Assembly (NCBI GenBank): GCA_900547085.1
Contig: URFI01000117.1
Location: 1 to 7,333, forward strand
DNA from: an uncultured Prevotella sp.
GTDB taxonomy: Bacteria; Bacteroidota; Bacteroidia; Bacteroidales; Bacteroidaceae
Direction of reading: 5' to 3'
DNA length: 7,333 bases
In this document: one piece after another, positions 1-7,241 of the stretch
Numbering within the stretch: the first letter of the stretch is position 1
Layout of the letters: each line of letters opens with the position of its first letter
Position numbers and translations under genes: made by a program
The notes under the pieces: generated by a model
Databases searched by the model: none
The model's input: the letters and a program-made list of their open reading frames with translations, nothing else
What the model was told of the DNA's origin: nothing

Positions 1-168
1 CCGCGGCTGTCACTCGGGTGCAACCGCTCAGTTTCCTCTTAACGTTTGTGAATGCGCTACTGTGCAATTTCAGCCAGCAAACAACCCTGCTGACGATGAT
101 ATCAGACTAAAATCAGTAGATTAATGATATTTAACATGGTATAAGCAACGTTAATTTCATTCTTTTCG

Positions 169-176
169 TATCTTTA
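169..176 (+). promoter_or_regulatory. Weak candidate -7 element for the susC-like operon
   Basis: TATCTTTA matches the Bacteroidota -7 consensus TAnnTTTG at all but the last base. No clear TTTG -33 element is visible 19-21 bases upstream, so the assignment is weak. It would give a 5' leader of about 60 nt. A competing candidate is GAATTTTG at 199-206, which differs from the consensus at its first base and would give a leader of about 30 nt. Transcription by an ECF sigma factor, common for SusC-type genes, cannot be excluded. Confidence 0.25.
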
Positions 177-219
177 CCAAAGATATCACTGCTGTAGTGA
201 ATTTTGTAACCATATCTTT
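169..219 (+). repeat. TATCTTT/AAAGATA inverted-repeat cluster in the susC-like leader
   Basis: TATCTTT at 169-175 and AAAGATA at 179-185 form a perfect 7-bp inverted repeat with a 3-base spacer (ACC). A second TATCTTT at 213-219 can also pair with the AAAGATA at 179-185. Between them lies a small hairpin, TCACT (186-190), loop GCTGT, AGTGA (196-200). All this is read directly from the bases. The copy at 169-176 (TATCTTTA) also resembles a Bacteroidota -7 element (TAnnTTTG) with a final A. The compact palindrome could be an operator, or the larger arrangement could be a leader RNA fold. Which applies depends on the transcription start, which is not known. Confidence 0.5.
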
Positions 220-243
220 TATTAATTTTAATCTTAAACTAAC

Positions 244-3200
244 ATGAAGCATTTAAAGGTAGGTTTGAATGGATGCTCTCTCGGGGAGAGTGGAGTGTCC
301 TCTATTGGTGTGAAAGCCTTAGGATTAGCCTTGAGTTTATTTGCATGTTTCCCTGTTCATGCATCAAATGGCGGGATTGTGCCAGCTGGTCAGTTGACTA
401 CTGCGCAGCAACAGGCAATTACCGTAAAAGGCCATGTGACGGATCCGTCAGGTGAGCCATTGGTGGGCGTTACCGTCTCCATCGTGGGAGCTTCACAAGG
501 AACGGTAACCGACATCGATGGCAACTTTTCTTTGCAAGCGTCGAGAGGTGACAGACTGCGTATTTCTTATGTAGGATACCAGACGCAGGAGGTGACTGTC
601 TCGGGTGCCAGTGTCAAGGTGGTGCTGACCGAGGACAGCAAAAGCCTGGATGAGGTAGTAGTAACCGCATTGGGCATCAAGCGCGAGAAAAAAGCGTTGG
701 GATATGCCATTCAGGAAGTTAAGGGCGACCAGTTGGTGGCTGCCAGGGAGAACAACCTGGCCAATGCCCTAACCGGACAGGTGTCTGGCCTTCAGATTAT
801 CCGTTCGAGCAACGGCCCGGCAGGATCGTCAAAGATTCAGTTGCGTGGCAGCAATTCGGTGACCGGCACCAATCAGCCATTGATTGTTGTCGACGGTATT
901 CCTTTGGACAACTTTACCGGAACCGGCAACAACGACTTCTGGAATCCGGGTACCGACATGGGTAACGGTCTAGCCGACATCAACTCTGAGGATATAGCCT
1001 CACTTTCTGTGTTGAAGGGTGCCTCGGCAGCAGCCTTGTATGGCTCCAGAGCCGGCAATGGCGTCATCCTGATCACGACCAAGAAAGGAAGCAAGTCGAA
1101 TGGCTTGGGCATCACGGTGTCGGCCTCTGTCGCCGCAGAGAGCGTTTTCATGAATCCCGAGCGCCAGAAGACATTCGGCCAAGGGTCGGAAGGTACTTTC
1201 AATGCGAAGGCAGGAAGCAACTGGGGACCTGAGATTACCGGGCAGACCTATACCGACTGGGCTGGCAAGGAACAGCAGATGAGGTATTATGATAATGTCA
1301 AAAACTTCTTCAATACAGGTGTCAACATCACCGAGAGCGTGGCATTCTCACAGCAGTTCAACAAGACTTCTGTATATGTGTCTGGCACCCGGATGGACGA
1401 TGGCAGCAAGATTCCAGGAGCTGACTACAACCGTACGAACTTGATGTCGCGTGTCTTTACGAGCTTCGGCAAGGATGACCGGTGGACATTGGACTCAAAG
1501 ATACAGTACATCCGCTCGTATGCCAAGAACAGACCGATTTCAGGTGCCAACACAAACAACTATTTCTACACCATGTATACCATGCCTATCTCGCTGGACA
1601 TCACACAGTTCAAAAACTCTGTGAACCCCGCTGACGGCTCGATGTATTGGTGGGAGAAGGGCAGTGGCCAGAACCCTTACTGGGCAAAGGACTTTAACAC
1701 CAACGAGGACTTGCGCAACCGCTTCCTGTTGAACTTCTCACTGAAGTATCAGTTCACCGACTGGTTGAGCGCTGAAGCCAAGGCAGGTAGTGACATCTAT
1801 TTCACCGAGAGCGAGACCAAACTTTATGCCGGCAGTCCTTCCTCTGCCACTGGCAGGTACTCGTTTGGTGAGCAAAAGTTCTATGAGAACAATTTCAGTC
1901 TGTTGCTCACCGCGCAGAAAGACAATGTGCTGGGCAAGTTCGGTGGAGCATTGACCTTGGGTGGAAACCTGATGGAGCGCAAGAGTACGGGATTGTCAAA
2001 CTCGGTGAGCGAGCTTATCGTTCCCAATTTGTTCTGGCTGACCAACAGTTCCCAGTCCAACCGCTCGATTAATCCTACCTTCAGTCATCGCAAGACCAAC
2101 TCCCTCTATGGCTCGTTGAGCATCAATTACGATGGGTGGGCGTTCCTGGAAGGCACATTCCGCAATGACTGGTCATCGACGCTGAGCAAGGACAACCGTT
2201 CCTACTTCTATCCGTCGGTTAGCGCATCGTGGGTTGTCAGTGACATGTTAAGTAAGATGGACAACCCATTGCCAAAATGGTTTACCTATGCCAAGGCCCG
2301 CGTGTCATTCGCTCAGGTGGGTAACGACCTGGATCCGTATCAGTTGTACAACACATATTCAGTAGGGACCGTGCCATTCACAGACGGTATAAGTGCCTCT
2401 GACGGCTCGACTCTCTTTGACAGCAGCGTGAGGAGTGAGCTAATCTCCTCATGGGAGGCAGGTCTTGAGATACGCTTCCTGGATAACAGATTGGGATTGG
2501 ATGTGGCTTGGTACAAGTCAAATGCCCGCCGCCAGCTGTTGAACCTGCCCATCAATGGTCTTTCTGGACACAGCTCCAAGAAAATCAACGCTGGTGACAT
2601 CCAGAACTCGGGTCTTGAGATTATGTTGAACGCCACACCTGTGCTCACAAAGGACTTCAGGTGGGACTCACAGTTGAACTTCTCCAACAATAAGAACGAG
2701 ATCATCGAGTTCACAGAAGGAATTGACGAATACATCCTGGGTGGATTCGACAATCTCAAGATTATTGGCAAGGCAGGTGGCAATTACGGCGAGATATGGG
2801 GGACAACGTTCAAGCGGGTGACAGACGAGAAGAGTCCGCACTACGGAAAATTGTTGTTGAACTCTGATGGAATCCCACAGGGCAACTCCGAACTTTCAAA
2901 GATTGGTGACCAGCAGGCCGACTGTCTGTTGGGATGGACCAACACGCTGACCTATAAGAACTTCTCCCTGAGCTTTATGATTGACGGTCGCTTTGGCGGG
3001 CATATCTTCTCTGGCTCCAACATGATGTTGCAGCGGAATGGCGTGGCCGAGGTGACGGCTCCTGGCGGCAAGCGTGACAAGATGGTCGTTGACGGAGTGG
3101 TGGCCGACGGCAAGGGCGGCTACACTGCCAACACCAAGGAAATAACACAGCAGCAATACTGGACAGCCCTTACCGGCTCGACAGGCAACTTGGGTATTGG

Positions 3201-3456
3201 CGAGGCAAACCTCTACTCTGCAACAAACGTCCGTCTGCGTACCCTGTCTCTGTCTTACGCCTTCAAGCCCAGAAACTCTGTGTTCCAGCAAGTCAAGCTG
3301 GGTGTGGCATGCAACAACGTGCTGATGTTGAAGAGCAATCTTCATGGACTCGACCCAGAGGCGATCTTCGCAACCAACACCAATGCCACAGGCTTTGAGT
3401 ATGCGGCTCCTCCTACATCACGGTCGTTCATCTTTAATGTATCATTTGGCTTCTAA
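244..3456 (+). CDS. SusC/RagA-family TonB-linked outer membrane transporter
   Basis: This is a 1070-residue outer-membrane barrel that, with its SusD-like partner, would import a surface-bound nutrient into the periplasm using TonB/ExbBD energy. Residues 1-40 look like a signal peptide with an unusually long n-region (about 23 residues) and cleavage near VHA/SN. Residues ~60-130 are a carboxypeptidase-regulatory-like Ig domain (VKGHVTDPSGEPLVGVTV, then GTVTDIDGNFSL and ISYVGYQ). DEVVVTALG (136-144) resembles the TonB-box region. The plug spans ~145-282 and ends in the diagnostic SusC/RagA stretch with VLKGASAAALYGSRAGNG followed by ITTKKG. The rest is the barrel, closing with SFIFNVSFGF, a C-terminal aromatic typical of BAM substrates. 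There is no N-terminal STN domain, so signalling through an anti-sigma factor is not indicated. Length is normal for the family and no frameshift is seen. ATG 244 is the only plausible Met start, since the next Met in frame lies far inside the protein. The family is certain; the substrate is unknown. Confidence 0.97.
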   Translation: MKHLKVGLNGCSLGESGVSSIGVKALGLALSLFACFPVHASNGGIVPAGQLTTAQQQAITVKGHVTDPSGEPLVGVTVSIVGASQGTVTDIDGNFSLQASRGDRLRISYVGYQTQEVTVSGASVKVVLTEDSKSLDEVVVTALGIKREKKALGYAIQEVKGDQLVAARENNLANALTGQVSGLQIIRSSNGPAGSSKIQLRGSNSVTGTNQPLIVVDGIPLDNFTGTGNNDFWNPGTDMGNGLADINSEDIASLSVLKGASAAALYGSRAGNGVILITTKKGSKSNGLGITVSASVAAESVFMNPERQKTFGQGSEGTFNAKAGSNWGPEITGQTYTDWAGKEQQMRYYDNVKNFFNTGVNITESVAFSQQFNKTSVYVSGTRMDDGSKIPGADYNRTNLMSRVFTSFGKDDRWTLDSKIQYIRSYAKNRPISGANTNNYFYTMYTMPISLDITQFKNSVNPADGSMYWWEKGSGQNPYWAKDFNTNEDLRNRFLLNFSLKYQFTDWLSAEAKAGSDIYFTESETKLYAGSPSSATGRYSFGEQKFYENNFSLLLTAQKDNVLGKFGGALTLGGNLMERKSTGLSNSVSELIVPNLFWLTNSSQSNRSINPTFSHRKTNSLYGSLSINYDGWAFLEGTFRNDWSSTLSKDNRSYFYPSVSASWVVSDMLSKMDNPLPKWFTYAKARVSFAQVGNDLDPYQLYNTYSVGTVPFTDGISASDGSTLFDSSVRSELISSWEAGLEIRFLDNRLGLDVAWYKSNARRQLLNLPINGLSGHSSKKINAGDIQNSGLEIMLNATPVLTKDFRWDSQLNFSNNKNEIIEFTEGIDEYILGGFDNLKIIGKAGGNYGEIWGTTFKRVTDEKSPHYGKLLLNSDGIPQGNSELSKIGDQQADCLLGWTNTLTYKNFSLSFMIDGRFGGHIFSGSNMMLQRNGVAEVTAPGGKRDKMVVDGVVADGKGGYTANTKEITQQQYWTALTGSTGNLGIGEANLYSATNVRLRTLSLSYAFKPRNSVFQQVKLGVACNNVLMLKSNLHGLDPEAIFATNTNATGFEYAAPPTSRSFIFNVSFGF

Positions 3457-3474
3457 TCTTAATACAATAGCGAT

Positions 3475-5418
3475 ATGAAAACAACATATAAATTACTGTC
3501 AATGGCTGTTCTGGCAATCTCCTTCTTGGGGTCGTGCTCAGATTTCGAGGAAATCAACGTCAATCCTTCAGCCGCGGGCGATGATGCCATTCATCCTGAC
3601 TACCCGTTAAACAAGTCGTTCTATGAGGCGCAGATGGATCCAGACATCGCTGAGCGTGTGTTTGTCTACAACTGGGCCTCGATCTCACGTGTGGTTGGCG
3701 AGAACACCATGGGTGCCACCGCCCGCTATAGTGACGAGTACAACGACCGCCTGTACACCTACACCTCCAATTGGGTGAAGTATGCCTCTTCTGCCATCCA
3801 GCTGGCAGACAATGGGGCGAAAGGCAGCGAGCGCGAGAAGCAATACTACAACAACATCAAGCAGATAGCGCGTATATGGCGTGTGATGCTCATTGCCGAC
3901 TTTGTTGACTCCTTCGGGCCTTACCCCATCAATGCCTTCACGGGGGTAGATCCCGTGTTCAACACCGTAGAGGAGGTGTACGATTTCTTCTTCAAGGAGT
4001 TGAAAGAGGCCAGTGGCGCCCTTGACCTGACCGTGAAGCCCACGGATGCCGAAGCCAAGGGAGATCCAGCCTTTGGATATGACGCGGCGAAATGGCAGAA
4101 ACTGGCCAACAGCCTTCGCCTACGCTACGCATTGCGTCTTTCAGAGGTGAACAACACCAAGGCGAAAGCCCAGTTTGAGGAAGCGGCCAAGCTCCCGTTG
4201 CTGACCGATAATGGTGACATGTTCGCATTCCAGGAAAATGGCGGCTGGTCTGCTTATGAGGGCGTGTACAACCGAGGATGGAGTGACCACTGCATCTCGT
4301 CTACCATGTGCAACCTGCTGGCTGGACTGGGAGGAATCCCGGTGACAGACGAGCGTCCCGACCTTGCCAGTCACACCAAACCAATGAACTATATTGGACA
4401 GAAATACGACAAGCACTATCCAGCAACTACTGACAATCCCACCAAGCAGCTCTGGATGGATGGCATCCCCGAGAATCTGGACCCACGCGCTTTGGTCGTA
4501 TGGTGCCTGACAAACGACACGAAGGCCAAAAACTTCCCTGCCCAGGCCAAGCAAGGAGTGGAGAACCATGCTAAGCATGCCCTGATAGACCCTGCTGATG
4601 CGAAAAAGGAGCTGAAGAAGCTCAACGCAGCCTTTACCTGGAATGGCTATCCGGCAGGCACCCGAGGTGCATGGTGTCCAAATACGTTCGCACTCAACCA
4701 GGTGCTCGGCAACGCATGGGACACCACCCCAATGCTCAGCAAGGCGTACCGGGACAACAGCAAGAAGCGCATCTGGATGGCACCATGGGAGACTTACTTC
4801 CTTTTGGCTGAGGGCGCAGTGTACGGATGGGCCACACCAGTAGATGCCAAGACTGCTTATGAGAATGGCGTGAAGTCAAATTTCTCATACTTTGGGTTGG
4901 ATAAATACGCCGAAAGATACTTGGCATCGGAGGAATACAACCGGGTTGGCACGTCCGTTAACTTTGACCATGTTGCAGAGCCTGCCGACTTTGAGGCCGA
5001 CTATGTGGATGGATACACCGAGACTCCCGGCAAGATGACTTATCACTATCCGGATGCAAGCAAGATTCTTTACAAGGGCCATAAGCTGAACGACCGGCTG
5101 ACCAAGATCATCACGCAAAAGTATATTGCCAACACGCCTTACGGTGTGGTGGAAAGCTGGAACGACCACCGGCGCCTGGGATTGCCTTTCTTTGAGATAC
5201 CGGCCAACGAGACAGCATTGACAGGATCGGATATGGACGGGCTGTACACGCCGGAAAGCTGGAAGGACGGACAGAAATGGTATCACTACACACAACGCAT
5301 GCGGTACCCATCTGTTTTTGAAAATTCCGACAAGGCACAATTCCAGAACGCCTTGAAACTGATGGGGGCTGACAAGAATGTGATGATGACTCCGCTGTGG
5401 TGGGCAATCAAGAAATGA
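3475..5418 (+). CDS. SusD/RagB-family nutrient-binding outer membrane lipoprotein
   Basis: This 647-residue lipoprotein would act as the hinged surface lid of the SusC-like barrel encoded 18 nt upstream; the tight spacing and order make co-transcription very likely. The signal peptide ends in lipobox LGSC, with lipidated Cys21. The following SDFEE is acidic, as in the Bacteroidota surface-export signal, so exposure on the cell surface is expected. SusD-type helical-repeat features are visible: ARIWRVMLIADFVDSFGPYP (about 132-151), KWQKLANSLRLRYALRLS (206-223), RIWMAPWETYFLLAEGAVYGW-like helix (about 431-452), and a C-terminal KYIANTPYGVVESWNDHRRLG segment (about 548-569). It resembles the SusD-like groups annotated 'SusD/RagB nutrient-binding' (PF12741/PF12771 type, from memory) more than starch SusD itself. 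It is longer than the usual ~500-570 residues. The protein is rich in Trp and Tyr, compatible with glycan or peptide binding, but the ligand cannot be deduced. Confidence 0.95.
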   Translation: MKTTYKLLSMAVLAISFLGSCSDFEEINVNPSAAGDDAIHPDYPLNKSFYEAQMDPDIAERVFVYNWASISRVVGENTMGATARYSDEYNDRLYTYTSNWVKYASSAIQLADNGAKGSEREKQYYNNIKQIARIWRVMLIADFVDSFGPYPINAFTGVDPVFNTVEEVYDFFFKELKEASGALDLTVKPTDAEAKGDPAFGYDAAKWQKLANSLRLRYALRLSEVNNTKAKAQFEEAAKLPLLTDNGDMFAFQENGGWSAYEGVYNRGWSDHCISSTMCNLLAGLGGIPVTDERPDLASHTKPMNYIGQKYDKHYPATTDNPTKQLWMDGIPENLDPRALVVWCLTNDTKAKNFPAQAKQGVENHAKHALIDPADAKKELKKLNAAFTWNGYPAGTRGAWCPNTFALNQVLGNAWDTTPMLSKAYRDNSKKRIWMAPWETYFLLAEGAVYGWATPVDAKTAYENGVKSNFSYFGLDKYAERYLASEEYNRVGTSVNFDHVAEPADFEADYVDGYTETPGKMTYHYPDASKILYKGHKLNDRLTKIITQKYIANTPYGVVESWNDHRRLGLPFFEIPANETALTGSDMDGLYTPESWKDGQKWYHYTQRMRYPSVFENSDKAQFQNALKLMGADKNVMMTPLWWAIKK

Positions 5419-5419
5419 C

Positions 5420-5482
5420 GCCATCGCGTGAGGACATGAGAGAATGCCTGATGGAAGCCTGATGACATAGGCTCTCGATGGC
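5420..5482 (+). repeat. Inverted repeat / likely RNA fold in the susD-like 3' region
   Basis: GCCATCG at 5420-5426, two bases after the stop codon, is perfectly complementary to CGATGGC at 5476-5482. Inside it, AGAG (5439-5442) can pair with CTCT (5472-5475). AGCCT (5456-5460) can alternatively pair with AGGCT (5469-5473). The octamer GCCTGATG also occurs twice, at 5446-5453 and 5457-5464. These are direct readings of the bases. A folded 3' untranslated region before the terminator is an inference; it could stabilise the mRNA or be chance. Confidence 0.4.
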
Positions 5483-5495
5483 AAGATAAACAAGT

Positions 5496-5546
5496 AAAAA
5501 AAAAGACCGTATCCCAGTCACACGACAGGATACGGTCTTTTTTTTT
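5496..5546. terminator. Bidirectional intrinsic terminator
   Basis: Nine A residues (5496-5504) precede GACCGTATCC (5505-5514). Its perfect complement GGATACGGTC (5528-5537) is followed by nine T residues (5538-5546). The 13-base apical segment can close further through GTC (5517-5519) with GAC (5524-5526) around an ACAC loop. Because the A-tract and T-tract are symmetric, the element reads as stem plus U-tract on both strands. It should therefore end the susCD-like operon from the left and the DASS symporter gene from the right. The symporter stop codon lies only 17 bases from it. Confidence 0.95.
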
Positions 5547-5563
5547 AGGTGCCTGTAGCCCAC

Positions 5564-7120
5564 TTATCCCACAACCATACTCACTAAGTACAGCGCAACG
5601 GGGATGGTGACGATGGCGATGCCGATGAAGTCGATGTACACACCCGACTTAATCATCTTTGTGATGGGGACGTAACCGCTGGCATAAACGATGGCGTTGG
5701 GTGGCGTCGAGACGGGGAGCATGAAGCCCAACGAGGCAGAGAGGGCCACGCCTACTGCCACCGGCACTGGACTGAACCCTGCCGAGAGGGCTGTTCCGAT
5801 GGCAAGCGGACCAATCATGTTGGTCGCAGCGGTGTGCGAGGTCAGCTCTGACAGCAGCAGTGACATCACGCAGAATACGGCCACGAACAGCAGTTCAGAC
5901 GGTTTACCGCCCATCATGGCGATAATCTGGTCGCCAATCCAGCTCGACAGACCGGTGGAATACATCATGCCTCCCATGGCCAGTCCGCCACCGAAGAGCA
6001 GCAACGTACCCCATTCCACGCCTGCTACGGCATCTTTCCAGTCGAGCGTCATCTTGTTCTTTTTCAAGTCCACGGGCAAGAAGAACAGCAGCAGTGCGCC
6101 CACCATGGCCGCAATGGCCTCTGGGAAGAGCCTGTTGTATCTGTTCAGCACGTCGCTCTGGGTGCCGAGGACGATACTCAGCACGCCTGGCGTTATCCAG
6201 AGAATGACGGCCACGCCGAAGGCAATCATCGTGTTCTTCTGCGCACGAGTCCATTTTCCCAGTGCATTTACCTTGCTATTGATGAACTCAGTGGCGCCCG
6301 CGATGTGTTTCACGTCACTTGGGAACATGCGAGAAAGCACGACGTAGGCAATCACGAAATAAGCCACCATGGCCACGAATCCCCATACCATCCACTGGAA
6401 GAACGATACATGCAGGTCGCACATCTCGTTGAGGAATCCCAGCATGATGATGTTCGGTGGCGTTCCAATCGGCGTGAGCACGCCGCCGATGGAGCAGGCG
6501 TAAGCCGTCATGAGCATGAGCCCGGTGGCATATTTGTACGAGCTGAGGTTGACAATCTTGCCTTGCGCGGCCATCATCTCGCGGATAGCCTCGAGCAGTC
6601 CCAGCGCAATGGGGAACATCATGGCGGCTGTTGCCGTGTTGCTAATCCAACCCGAGCAGAGCATGCACGCCAGTCCGATGGCCAGAAAGATGCGCCGCGG
6701 GTTGTCGCCCACCCATTTCATCGACATAATGCCATAGGCGATACGCTTGTCCACACCATTCACCATCATGGCCTTGGCTATCATGAAGCCTCCCATGAAG
6801 AGGAAAATCATGGGGTTGGCAAAGGCGGCAAAGGCCTCCTTCATCTTCACCACATCGAACACCACGCAGAGGGTGGGACCTATGAGGGAAGTCACAGGGA
6901 TGGGTACCGGCTCGGTAATCCACCATAGTGCCACCAGCGTCATGATGGCCAATAGCTTGTGGCCCTCGGGTGTGAGGCCAGAGATGGGGGTAATCCACAC
7001 GAGGATGGCGCATATCGGACCGAAGATGGCACCGATAATCCTACGTTTACGGTCGAATGATGAGTCCTGGTTTGACTGTTCTTGTTCCAGAGGCTCTGTT
7101 TTCTTGTTCGTGTCGTTCAT
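5564..7120 (-). CDS. DASS/SLC13-family sodium-coupled anion symporter, probably for dicarboxylates
   Basis: This 518-residue inner-membrane protein would carry small anions, most likely C4-dicarboxylates such as succinate, with sodium ions. About 11-12 hydrophobic segments follow a hydrophilic, Glu/Gln-rich N-terminal tail of ~24 residues ending in DRKRR. Both inverted halves of the DASS fold are visible. The first has SNT (160-162) and a GTPPN loop (219-223). The second has SHT (428-430), where SNT is common, and STPPN (471-475). Residues 462-478 fit the classic SLC13 signature (A-S-x2-F-x2-P-V-S-x3-N-x-I-V). Length is normal. The start chosen is ATG 7120-7118; an in-frame TTG three codons upstream (7129-7127) is less likely. 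The gene is convergent with the susCD-like operon and shares its terminator, so it is a separate unit. Sulfate or tricarboxylate transport, or exchange rather than import, cannot be excluded from sequence alone. Confidence 0.94.
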   Translation of the reverse strand: MNDTNKKTEPLEQEQSNQDSSFDRKRRIIGAIFGPICAILVWITPISGLTPEGHKLLAIMTLVALWWITEPVPIPVTSLIGPTLCVVFDVVKMKEAFAAFANPMIFLFMGGFMIAKAMMVNGVDKRIAYGIMSMKWVGDNPRRIFLAIGLACMLCSGWISNTATAAMMFPIALGLLEAIREMMAAQGKIVNLSSYKYATGLMLMTAYACSIGGVLTPIGTPPNIIMLGFLNEMCDLHVSFFQWMVWGFVAMVAYFVIAYVVLSRMFPSDVKHIAGATEFINSKVNALGKWTRAQKNTMIAFGVAVILWITPGVLSIVLGTQSDVLNRYNRLFPEAIAAMVGALLLFFLPVDLKKNKMTLDWKDAVAGVEWGTLLLFGGGLAMGGMMYSTGLSSWIGDQIIAMMGGKPSELLFVAVFCVMSLLLSELTSHTAATNMIGPLAIGTALSAGFSPVPVAVGVALSASLGFMLPVSTPPNAIVYASGYVPITKMIKSGVYIDFIGIAIVTIPVALYLVSMVVG

Positions 7121-7161
7121 ATCAGTCAATTTAGTGTTTAAGTTATTGGTATTAATGATTC

Positions 7162-7189
7162 CAAATATAAGAAATATATTCTAATCAAC
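7162..7189 (-). promoter_or_regulatory. Promoter of the DASS symporter gene
   Basis: On the minus strand TATATTTG (complement of 7162-7169) matches the Bacteroidota -7 consensus TAnnTTTG exactly. A GTTGA segment (complement of 7185-7189) lies about 16 bases further upstream and is a partial -33 element, slightly closer than the usual 19-21 spacing. Transcription would begin near 7155, giving a leader of roughly 35 nt before ATG 7120. No Shine-Dalgarno sequence precedes the ATG, as is usual in this phylum. Confidence 0.6.
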
Positions 7190-7241
7190 CGTCTAATTGG
7201 CTATTTTTCTTTTGGTTTATCGTTTTTTTTATCAAAAAGTA

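Larger units (their letters stand above)
1..243. other. Upstream region of the susC-like gene; no gene assignable
   Basis: The first ~110 bases are more GC-rich than the remainder. Two forward frames are open from the left edge: one ends at TAA 122-124 and the other at TAA 108-110. A reverse frame is also open there. None has an obvious domain or start, so a 3' gene remnant cannot be told from chance. From about 110 onward the DNA is AT-rich and looks like a typical Bacteroidales intergenic leader. It contains the TATCTTT/AAAGATA repeats described separately and ends in an A/T-rich stretch without a Shine-Dalgarno sequence before the ATG at 244. No tRNA, terminator with a T-tract, or riboswitch core was recognised. 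Confidence 0.5.

Noticed and set aside
75..92. CAGCA...TGCTG hairpin as an upstream terminator
   Set aside because: The stem is only 5 bp with an 8-base loop, and no T-tract follows on either strand.
337..348. Possible lipobox (LFAC) in the SusC-like signal peptide
   Set aside because: Phe is atypical at that lipobox position, the Cys lies inside the hydrophobic core, and SusC-type barrels are cleaved by signal peptidase I; VHA/SN just downstream is a better cleavage site.
4885..5493. Minus-strand open frame of 202 codons opposite the susD-like gene
   Set aside because: It overlaps the well-supported SusD-like coding region and its structured 3' region, and resembles no protein family I recognise.
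5419..5563. Small protein gene between the susD-like and symporter genes
   Set aside because: The interval is occupied by inverted repeats and the terminator, and no start-to-stop frame of convincing length or composition is present.
5691..6347. Plus-strand open frame of 218 codons opposite the symporter gene
   Set aside because: It is a low-complexity Ser/Ala/Pro/Thr-rich antisense frame over conserved SLC13 coding sequence, with no independent evidence of expression.
6305..6928. Plus-strand His/Glu-rich open frame of 207 codons opposite the symporter gene
   Set aside because: It lies wholly antisense to a clearly recognisable SLC13 gene. Its His-rich composition is what reverse reading of Met- and hydrophobic-rich codons gives, and it has no promoter or recognisable domain.
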